Shown one piece after another: positions 1 through 6,404 of a stretch of DNA of 15,053 nucleotides. The stretch's first letter is position 1; each line of letters starts with the position of its first letter. This stretch comes from JBBQIY01 sp964618405 (lineage in GTDB: Bacteria > Verrucomicrobiota > Kiritimatiellia > RFP12 > UBA3636). The stretch lies in NCBI GenBank assembly GCA_964618405.1, contig CAZUAY010000072.1, positions 1 through 15,053 of the forward strand, written 5' to 3'. The notes beneath the pieces were generated by a model. It was not told where the DNA came from, made no database searches, and was given only the letters and a program-made list of their open reading frames with translations. The position numbers and the translations under genes were made by a program.

Positions 1-252
1 AATCATGCAACGCTGTTTTCCGAGCTAACCGGTTGGTCTGCCTACTATTGCCGTTCGTTCTCTTACACCAATCAGCGCTACAATCCCGAGAACGCAACTT
101 TTCTGCCCAAAGGGGAGCGCTACGAGGAGGAGAATGTCTGCCTACTCTTCAAGCATGACACGCTGTCTGAGACGCTGAGCGTGATGAAGGAGACGGATCG
201 TTGCCTAAAACACCCTCTGCAATCGACATGGTGTGAGGTGAGAAGTCGCTAG
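1..252 (+). CDS. 3' end of an unrecognised protein (partial, 83 residues)
   Basis: Frame 1 is open from the first base to the TAG at 250-252, giving 83 residues with no internal stop; the start lies outside the window. The translated tail is rich in aromatic and charged residues (for example GWSAYYCRSF near the start and KGERYEEENVCLLF in the middle) and carries four cysteines. I do not recognise a family, and I see no membrane segment or repeat. It is followed by a 247-bp AT-rich gap, so it is probably the last gene of an upstream transcription unit rather than part of the polysaccharide cluster. The gene could equally be a remnant; the open frame and mixed composition are the only support for coding. 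Confidence 0.55.
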   Translation, partial: NHATLFSELTGWSAYYCRSFSYTNQRYNPENATFLPKGERYEEENVCLLFKHDTLSETLSVMKETDRCLKHPLQSTWCEVRSR

Positions 253-279
253 GGAACAAGGGAGCGAGTTTTTGGCAAG

Positions 280-402
280 TTTCTCACCTTTTTGAGACTG
301 GAAAACAAAAGAATGAGACTCTAGCATTAGTATCTAATCAAAAAATAGAGTAAACTTAAAAATTACTAGGGCATTCAATGCTCAAAACACACCGTCAACG
401 GT
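280..402. promoter_or_regulatory. AT-rich leader with direct and inverted repeats upstream of the gene run
   Basis: This gap holds several short symmetrical motifs. TGAGACT occurs twice, at 293-299 and 314-320, 21 bp apart (two helical turns). There is a perfect inverted repeat ATTAG-TAT-CTAAT at 326-338, another GCATT-C-AATGC at 371-381, and a third ACCGT-CA-ACGGT at 391-402. The stretch 300-365 is much richer in A/T than the coding regions. No well-spaced -35/-10 pair stands out. By position this is the likely promoter/operator region for the genes starting at 500, but no regulator gene is present in the window and short palindromes arise by chance in AT-rich DNA. Confidence 0.3.
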
Positions 403-499
403 AATGAAGAAGGATCGATCATGTTTTCAGACGGGGTGTCGTCGCTGACCCAACATTCTAGTTTCTGTATGTTACCGACAAAAACGAGGAGAAAAAGTA

Positions 500-2947
500 A
501 TGAAAACGATTCTGCGAACCATCATCATCAGTCTGGCGGCTTTCGGAGCCGTTACAACGCAGGCCGCCGATCAATATGTGACACCCGGGGGAACCGGCGA
601 CGGATCCACGTGGGCCAATGCCGCTGGTAATATCCAGACGGCGGTCAATGCTGCCGCGGCGGGCGAAACCGTCTTCGTCAGTAATGGCGTTTACACGCTG
701 TCCGCCGAGATTACCGTATCTAAGGGGATTACGGTTAAGAGTTATAACAACGGCGAGCTGGATCGTGCCGGCACGATTATCAATGGCAACTACCCCATTC
801 GGGAAGGGCGCTGCTTCAACATCAGTAGTGCCAGCGCGGTGGTAGAAGGATTCACGATTACGAACGCCTTCATGGGGACGGCCCATGGCGGCGGCGTAAC
901 GATGTCGGCTGGAGTCTTGCGAGATTGCTTGGTCATCGGTAACGTCACCAGCAATTTCCATGGCGGTGGCATTTATGCCGCTGGCCTAGACAGCGTGGTC
1001 ACCAACTGCGACATCGTCGGGAATATCGCTGGCGGAAGCGGTGGTATCAACAACGCATCCGGAGACGGCGGCGGTTTATACCTGAGCACCGGCGCCAAAG
1101 CTTGGAACAGCCGGATCGTGCGGAATAGCACGCCGATCTATGCCGGAAGAGGGGGTGGCGTTTATATGAACGGAGGCAATACGATGTTGGTTAACTGCCA
1201 GGTCATCAGCAACACCGCCCCTGACGGGTATATGACGGGTGGGGTTTTCATGAATGGGGATCCGGTCACCGTGCGCAACTGTCTCATCATGGGAAACGGC
1301 AGGGGCAGGTCGAGCGCGAGCGCCGGACTGGGTTCGAGTGCCAATGGCGGTCTAAACGCATACGTTGAGAATTGCACCATCGTCGACAACCGCGGAGCGG
1401 GAATTTTAACTCAGTATGGTGGCGGCAATTACTACCTGAAGAACACGGTTGTCTTCCGCAACGACGATGATACCGTGCAAACAACAAAAGTGGGTGATGT
1501 GATGGTCATTTCAAATTCTTGTGTGTCAAGCACCAATCACATGACGAGCGGTTCCGGCAACACGACTGCGGAACCTTCCTTTGTGTGGCGAGCTGGTGGC
1601 GATTACCGCTTGGCACCTTGGTCGGTCGGGGTTGACACAGGGCTCGTATTGCCCTGGATGAGCACCGCCACCGATCTGGACGAAAACCCGCGGATCAGCG
1701 TTAACAATCTTCCTGATATGGGCGCGTATGAGACAACGGTTGGCCCTGGTATCAATTACTATGTGGCACGTAGTGGGCAAACGCCAGTGGCTCCGTACAC
1801 CGCCGGTTGGTCGGCGGCCGCCAGCAACATTCAGGACGTCGTCGACATCATGAGTGACGGCGCAACTATCTTGGTCAAGAGTGGCACCACCTATCCGCTC
1901 CAGAATCAGATCGCAACCGGTTTTGCCAAGATTCGCAGCGACAACAACGGCATGCTCGACCGCGACACCACCCTCATCAGCGCCAACAACTATCCCGGCA
2001 AATCGGTAACCAACCGCTGTTTCTACATCAATGATGCCGAAGCCGTCGTTGAAGGATTCACGATCACAAATGGGCTTTCGCTAGCTGACGGAGGCGGTGT
2101 TTACCTGTCGGCTGGCACCTTGCGAAATTGTCTGGTGGCGGGAAATATCTCCACGAACCTAAGCCATGGCGGCGGCATCTATGCTACGGGCGCGAGCAGC
2201 CTGATTACGAACTGCGACATCGTTGGCAATGCGGCCTACGGCACCGGGGGCGGTGTTCAAGTGACGACCTCCGCCAAATTGTTGAACAGCCGCGTGCGCG
2301 GCAATCGCGGCATGACAGCAACGACCACAGGCAGTTTCGGCGGTGGAGTTTGGATGGGAGCCAGTGCTGTCCTGCAGAACTGTGAAATCGTGAGCAATAG
2401 TGCACCCAGTTCGACCGTGGGCGGCGGCGTGTGCATTGCTGCGAATGGCCTTACCATACGCAACTGCCTGATCGCGGGAAATTCCTCGCCCAGCGGCGGC
2501 GGTGTGGGTATTTGGGGTGAGCGCATAGGCGAAACGGTGGAGAATTGCACCCTAGTCGGAAACATGGCAGCGGGTGGTGCGAGTTCAGGCATTGGTGGCA
2601 CGTGGCATACTAAAACCGTGGCGATCCGCAATACAATTTGCCAGGACAACATCACTTTTGCCGGCACCATCGGTGTCACCAATTCCTGCCTGCTAAGCAC
2701 CAATATTCCCAACGCAACTTTCTCAGCCACGATTACGAACAATCCAGTTTTTGTGAATGCCGCGGGTTTGGATTTCCGGCTGAAGAAGGGCTCTCCCTGT
2801 ATCGATACGGGTCTGAACCAGTCTTGGATGGATACGGCTGTGGACTTGGATGGTCTTGTACGCAAGGACAGGTTCGCTCGCATCGTGGATATGGGGGCTT
2901 ACGAGTTTGTTCCTCTGCCGAGGGGTACCATGATCCTCATCAGGTGA
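500..2947 (+). CDS. Secreted right-handed parallel beta-helix protein, choice-of-anchor-Q type, internally duplicated
   Basis: An 815-residue exported protein. The start ATG follows AGGAG at 487-491 with 8-nt spacing. Residues 1-22 form a signal peptide (MKT, a hydrophobic run, then TTQA before ADQ). The mature protein is two homologous halves (about 23-416 and 417-803). Each begins with a YV.. / NIQ.VV beta-helix entry motif, continues through six glycine-rich coils of the pattern GGGVY....NC.IVGN, and ends with the choice-of-anchor-Q signature (DTG, VDLD, DMGAYE). Such folds occur in polysaccharide lyases, hydrolases and glycan-binding or surface proteins. I see no assignable catalytic residues, so an enzymatic role is not shown. 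After the second GAYEF only 12 residues remain, with no PEP-CTERM-like or other sorting signal, so it is probably released or periplasmic. It lies 54 bp ahead of a DUF4838 gene, which suggests co-transcription and a role in glycan binding or breakdown. Confidence 0.85.
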   Translation: MKTILRTIIISLAAFGAVTTQAADQYVTPGGTGDGSTWANAAGNIQTAVNAAAAGETVFVSNGVYTLSAEITVSKGITVKSYNNGELDRAGTIINGNYPIREGRCFNISSASAVVEGFTITNAFMGTAHGGGVTMSAGVLRDCLVIGNVTSNFHGGGIYAAGLDSVVTNCDIVGNIAGGSGGINNASGDGGGLYLSTGAKAWNSRIVRNSTPIYAGRGGGVYMNGGNTMLVNCQVISNTAPDGYMTGGVFMNGDPVTVRNCLIMGNGRGRSSASAGLGSSANGGLNAYVENCTIVDNRGAGILTQYGGGNYYLKNTVVFRNDDDTVQTTKVGDVMVISNSCVSSTNHMTSGSGNTTAEPSFVWRAGGDYRLAPWSVGVDTGLVLPWMSTATDLDENPRISVNNLPDMGAYETTVGPGINYYVARSGQTPVAPYTAGWSAAASNIQDVVDIMSDGATILVKSGTTYPLQNQIATGFAKIRSDNNGMLDRDTTLISANNYPGKSVTNRCFYINDAEAVVEGFTITNGLSLADGGGVYLSAGTLRNCLVAGNISTNLSHGGGIYATGASSLITNCDIVGNAAYGTGGGVQVTTSAKLLNSRVRGNRGMTATTTGSFGGGVWMGASAVLQNCEIVSNSAPSSTVGGGVCIAANGLTIRNCLIAGNSSPSGGGVGIWGERIGETVENCTLVGNMAAGGASSGIGGTWHTKTVAIRNTICQDNITFAGTIGVTNSCLLSTNIPNATFSATITNNPVFVNAAGLDFRLKKGSPCIDTGLNQSWMDTAVDLDGLVRKDRFARIVDMGAYEFVPLPRGTMILIR
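566..1747 (+). repeat. First half of the internal duplication in the beta-helix gene
   Basis: Residues 23-416 of the beta-helix protein. It is homologous to residues 417-803 (1748-2908) with a near-constant offset of about 1.2 kb. For example, GAAGGATTCACGAT occurs at 845 and again at 2051, 1206 bp (402 codons) apart, and AACTGCGACATCGT is shared within the second coil of each half. The protein copies are clearly diverged, so the duplication is old. Confidence 0.8.
1748..2908 (+). repeat. Second half of the internal duplication in the beta-helix gene
   Basis: Residues 417-803. This is the partner of the first half, with the same order of NCLV, NCDIV, NSR, NC(Q/E), NCLI and NCT coils and the same closing signature (DTG...WMDTA..DLD...DMGAYE). 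Confidence 0.8.
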
Positions 2948-3001
2948 GCTGACTGTTTTCGGCTTCCAGATCGTTGACGAACAAGGAGAGGGAGAGAGAC
3001 G

Positions 3002-6000
3002 ATGAAAACTAAGCTGATCTATCTGTTGGGTAGCCTGTTGATGGTTGCTGTCGGAAGCGCGGCGAGGGCCGAACTCGTGTTGGCGGAAGATGGCAAGTCA
3101 GATTATCAGATTATCGTACCTGAGAAATATCCAACGCCTGCCATTGCGGCGGACATGAAGCAGGTGGCGCGTCTTGTCCAGACTGCATTCAAGGCCAACG
3201 GCATCGATCTGCCGATTGTGTACGAATCTGCACGTGACACGGCCAAACCTGGGATTCTTCTTGGCGACACCGAATTCGCCAGGGTCAAGGGTGTCGATTT
3301 TGGGCAGCTCAAGGGTTGGAGCTATGTCTTCAAAGCGATAGGACGCGACCTTATCATCGCCGGACGCGATGAGTCCGCACCGGGGAGAGGGGTGGATACG
3401 CCCAATGCTTCTGGTTTCGATCGGATTGGAACTGCAAAAGCAGCAACGGACTTCCTGCAGGAGTACTTCGGAACGCGTTTTCTGTACCCGGATAACAATG
3501 CATGGAGCCCGTTGGCGAGTGTTGCCGGCGTCGATCTGCTCATGACACCCACCATCGAGTATAGGCCTGCATCCAGGATTGCCGTGCCCTCAGATCTCGA
3601 TGTGAAGAAAATACCGATGATGGAGTATGATGTCACCTTCCCTTACGTGGTGAGTTTCTACCATCTGGCCCAGAACCGGTTCCCGCTGGTCGATATCGAC
3701 CACTCTATCCATAGCTGGAGTCGCTCAATTCCACCCTCCGAGGCGGCCTTCTCAGCTCATCCTGAATACTTTGCCTTGCTTGGCGGAAAGCGAGTTTTAA
3801 CTGGAGGCGGAGCCCAGGTGCAGTACTGTATCTCCAACCCCGAGGTGCAGGAACTTCTCTACAAGGACATGGAGAAGCTCTTTAAGATGGGTTACCAGAA
3901 TGTAGGACTCGGACAGCCCGACGGATTCCGCGGGTGTGAGTGCGAACCCTGCAAACAGCTCTTTGGTACGGGTTCTGACTGGAGCGAAAAAGTATGGATT
4001 CTCCACCGTAACCTCGCCGAACGGGCGTACAAGGAATTCCCGGATCGGATCGTCACGATTTCCGTGTACGCAATCACCGAAGTTCTACCCAAAACTTTTA
4101 CTTCATTTCCGCCAAACGTCCGACTTGCGCTCTGTGGTACCAAAGACTCTGATTTCAGGGATTGGGAAAATTTTGGAGCGCCGCAAGGTTTTTCAACTTA
4201 TCTCTACTACTGGTGCCCGAATATGATGCCGCGCTATTTTCCGATGCGGACACCCCTCTACGTCGAAACCGCAGCGAACCGGTTGATGGCGGCCAATGTC
4301 CGCTCCATCAGCCGCGACGGCAATGGCGGTGTCGTGTTCGGTCTAGAAGGCCCCACCTACTACACCATGGGACGCATGTTCGACGGCCCCGATGCCCACA
4401 ATGCCAAGACGCTCGTCACCGAGTTTGTCTCAGCGGCATTTGGAAAATCTGCCCCAGCGATGATGAGCTTCTATGACCAGCTCTACAACTCCCTCGAAAT
4501 CTATTCCCGCTACATGGCTACGCGTGAGGATGGATGGGCTTTCCGCGATATGTGCGGTCGCAGCCGCAAGCACCTGTCTAGTCCAGAACCCGTGATTGCG
4601 TTTCTTTATCCAGTGAGCCTCGTAGAGGCGTTGGAAAAACAGTTAGCACTGGCCGAGAAAAGCGATGCCGATCCAAAGGTGCAAACGCGCCTAAAACTCG
4701 TTCGCCGTGAGTTTGATTATCTCAAGCGCGTTGTCATGGCTGTCCACCTCTATAACGCGTACCAAGCGTCGAACGACGCTGCGTCGCTCGCTCGACTTTT
4801 AAACGCGGTTGACGCCCTGAGAGCCGAGGTCGATACGCTTTTCGCCAAGGGTAACGAGCTCAAGGGCTGGCCACGCCAGATGTTCCCACCCATGGGGCAC
4901 AGCAGCGAAATGCTCAAGTTGAGGCGCGATGGCTATCAAGAACCCTATCAAAAAACCTTCTTCAACTGGGACACCACCGCGAAACGTCAGGCACCGCTGG
5001 CGAACGCAAAACGACTCCTCGCTGGCCAGGCCAAGGGAACGGTAAAGCTCGATTCGCCAGACTGGGATCGTATCCCGGCTCAAGCGCTCACCGCGCAGAA
5101 CGTCGCGAGTGCCACGCCGTTGCGCTCGCAAGTTCGATCGATGTATGACGCCGCTAATCTCTATATTCGATTTGACAATGAACTGCCCCCTAGTGCCCCT
5201 GCAGACGCAGTCGCAAAGGAGCGGGTCGAAGCTTTCCTCATGCCCACGGTCGGATCGCCTATCACCTACCGCTTCACGGCCGGGCTTTCGCCCTCCTCCC
5301 GTACCCAAGCGGCGCGCGGACTGATCGAGGATCTCATGAACCTCGACTACGACAAGTTCGATACATTATGGCGCGCCGACTGGACTCACACCGCTGTCCG
5401 CGACCCCAAAAACAACCGCTGGATTGTGATGATGACCATTCCTCTGAAATCGATCCCACCGGCTGTCATCCAGCCGGGGCAGGTCTGGTATGCCAACTTC
5501 CAACGCACGAACCCGGCTGGTGCGCCAGAAGGCGAATCCTACGCTTGGTCTATCATTCAGGGTGGTACCGGCATCGAAGATCCACGCGGCAACGGCGAAC
5601 TGTCGTTCGTTGGCGATGGGGCATCCGCTTCGGCCAAGCCCCCGGCACAGGTGTGGCGCGAAGAATACAATGAGCAAACTTCCGAAATCCCTACGGCATG
5701 GAAGGATCTTCCCAACCTGTTGCCAACCCCATTGGGGCCGTGGCTGTTCCGGGCCGATCCGCTGGAGCAGGGGACTAAGGATGGCTGGCAGCAGGTGGAT
5801 GCCCGTGAGACCGACTGGATTCCCGTGAAAGTGCCCGGGATGTGGGGGGAGACTGCAGCGGTCGGCGACCTTCAGGGTGACGGCTGGTATCGCGTGAAGT
5901 TCACCGTGCCTGCCGAGTGGAAAGGAAAAGCCCTTCGCTTGATGTTCGCGGCTGTCGACGAGCAGGCCTGGGTGTACGTGAACGGACACTTGGTGAGAGA

Positions 6001-6187
6001 ACACAGCATTACATCCGAGGGGATGTCGATTAACAATTTGTGGGAGGCTCCCTTCGTTGCGGAAGTGGCGCCTGAGTTCATCGAGTTTGGCAAGTCGAAC
6101 GTGCTGGCCGTCCGGGTGAACAACTCGATTGGCCATGGTGGCATCTGGCGGCCTGTGTTTGTGCAGGTCCTGGAGGCGAAGAAATAA
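3002..6187 (+). CDS. Secreted DUF4838 protein with CBM9-like and C-terminal GH2 sugar-binding-like domains
   Basis: A 1061-residue exported protein. ATG 3002 is preceded by AAGGAGA and a further GGGAG purine run. Residues 1-23 are a signal peptide ending in the classical ARA before E24. An N-terminal alpha/beta region (about 24-180, with LLGDTEF and ending in YFGTRFLYP) resembles the N-terminal domain found before GH67-like barrels. The DUF4838 core (about 190-560) has HPEYFAL at 253-259 and a cysteine cluster C312-x-C314-x-x-C317. A CBM9-like beta-sandwich (about 677-890) follows a helical linker. Residues about 906-1061 resemble the sugar-binding jelly-roll of GH2 enzymes (VPGMWGE, GWYRVKFTVP, VYVNGHLV, NVLAVRVNN, GIWRPV). 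DUF4838 is widespread in PVC and Bacteroidota glycan loci; I know of no firmly established reaction. A secreted glycan-processing role is inferred from domain make-up and neighbours. The last domain is absent from the two downstream paralogs. Confidence 0.85.
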   Translation: MKTKLIYLLGSLLMVAVGSAARAELVLAEDGKSDYQIIVPEKYPTPAIAADMKQVARLVQTAFKANGIDLPIVYESARDTAKPGILLGDTEFARVKGVDFGQLKGWSYVFKAIGRDLIIAGRDESAPGRGVDTPNASGFDRIGTAKAATDFLQEYFGTRFLYPDNNAWSPLASVAGVDLLMTPTIEYRPASRIAVPSDLDVKKIPMMEYDVTFPYVVSFYHLAQNRFPLVDIDHSIHSWSRSIPPSEAAFSAHPEYFALLGGKRVLTGGGAQVQYCISNPEVQELLYKDMEKLFKMGYQNVGLGQPDGFRGCECEPCKQLFGTGSDWSEKVWILHRNLAERAYKEFPDRIVTISVYAITEVLPKTFTSFPPNVRLALCGTKDSDFRDWENFGAPQGFSTYLYYWCPNMMPRYFPMRTPLYVETAANRLMAANVRSISRDGNGGVVFGLEGPTYYTMGRMFDGPDAHNAKTLVTEFVSAAFGKSAPAMMSFYDQLYNSLEIYSRYMATREDGWAFRDMCGRSRKHLSSPEPVIAFLYPVSLVEALEKQLALAEKSDADPKVQTRLKLVRREFDYLKRVVMAVHLYNAYQASNDAASLARLLNAVDALRAEVDTLFAKGNELKGWPRQMFPPMGHSSEMLKLRRDGYQEPYQKTFFNWDTTAKRQAPLANAKRLLAGQAKGTVKLDSPDWDRIPAQALTAQNVASATPLRSQVRSMYDAANLYIRFDNELPPSAPADAVAKERVEAFLMPTVGSPITYRFTAGLSPSSRTQAARGLIEDLMNLDYDKFDTLWRADWTHTAVRDPKNNRWIVMMTIPLKSIPPAVIQPGQVWYANFQRTNPAGAPEGESYAWSIIQGGTGIEDPRGNGELSFVGDGASASAKPPAQVWREEYNEQTSEIPTAWKDLPNLLPTPLGPWLFRADPLEQGTKDGWQQVDARETDWIPVKVPGMWGETAAVGDLQGDGWYRVKFTVPAEWKGKALRLMFAAVDEQAWVYVNGHLVREHSITSEGMSINNLWEAPFVAEVAPEFIEFGKSNVLAVRVNNSIGHGGIWRPVFVQVLEAKK

Positions 6188-6218
6188 TACGGAGTGGAAG
6201 CGTCATGATCACGATTCC

Positions 6219-6233
6219 GGCCTCACCGAGGCC
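6219..6233 (+). other. Short hairpin after the first DUF4838 gene
   Basis: GGCCTC-ACC-GAGGCC is a perfect 6-bp stem with a 3-nt loop, 31 bp past the stop codon. No U-tract follows, so it is not a canonical intrinsic terminator; it could attenuate transcription or protect the 3' end of the upstream mRNA. It sits at the only long gap (217 bp) inside the gene run. Confidence 0.3.
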
Positions 6234-6250
6234 AGCCACAGGGGGGAAGT

Positions 6251-6277
6251 AGCGAGTTGCGAGTTGCGAGTGGCGAG
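6251..6277. repeat. Short tandem heptamer repeat (NGCGAGT, about four copies)
   Basis: AGCGAGT, TGCGAGT, TGCGAGT and GGCGAG lie head to tail in the gap between two DUF4838 genes. It is a simple-sequence or slippage-type repeat with no coding role. A 10-bp palindrome, TGACCGGTCA, follows at 6280-6289. The rest of the gap (6290-6390) shows no convincing promoter. Confidence 0.55.
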
Positions 6278-6392
6278 CCTGACCGGTCATGAATCGTGAA
6301 TGCGCCTCGTTGTATCGGAGAAAGTGGATCTGGGTTGTTATGAGGTGCGATAGGTGTTAGAATCTCACTTGAAACTGCGAGCGTTTACAAAC

Positions 6393-6397
6393 AAGGA
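6393..6397 (+). promoter_or_regulatory. Ribosome-binding site that places the start at 6405
   Basis: AAGGA lies 7 nt before ATG 6405 and 4 nt before ATG 6402. The frame is open back to a GTG at 6354, but that start has no purine-rich site in front and would put 16-17 polar residues ahead of the signal peptide, so 6405 (or 6402) is preferred. Confidence 0.6.
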
Positions 6398-6404
6398 AAA
6401 AATG

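Noticed and set aside
458..961. 167-codon open frame on the - strand across the start of the beta-helix gene
   Set aside because: It overlaps a good signal peptide and beta-helix coding on the + strand and has no recognisable features.
2257..2883. 208-codon open frame on the - strand inside the beta-helix gene
   Set aside because: It is a shadow of the GC-rich sense gene: no ribosome-binding site, proline/arginine-biased translation, and the sense frame has clear family motifs.
4799..5308. 169-codon open frame on the - strand opposite the first DUF4838 gene
   Set aside because: Arg/Gly-rich shadow translation without a start signal, fully inside a well-supported gene.
5366..6136. 256-codon open frame on the - strand opposite the first DUF4838 gene
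   Set aside because: The sense frame holds CBM9-like and GH2-like domains; the antisense product is low-quality and resembles no family.
6251..6277. Short tandem repeats considered as part of a CRISPR array
   Set aside because: The units are 7 bp and directly adjacent, with no spacers.
6354..6401. Upstream GTG start adding 17 residues to the second DUF4838 protein
   Set aside because: No ribosome-binding site in front, and it would bury the signal peptide; AAGGA is correctly placed for ATG 6405.
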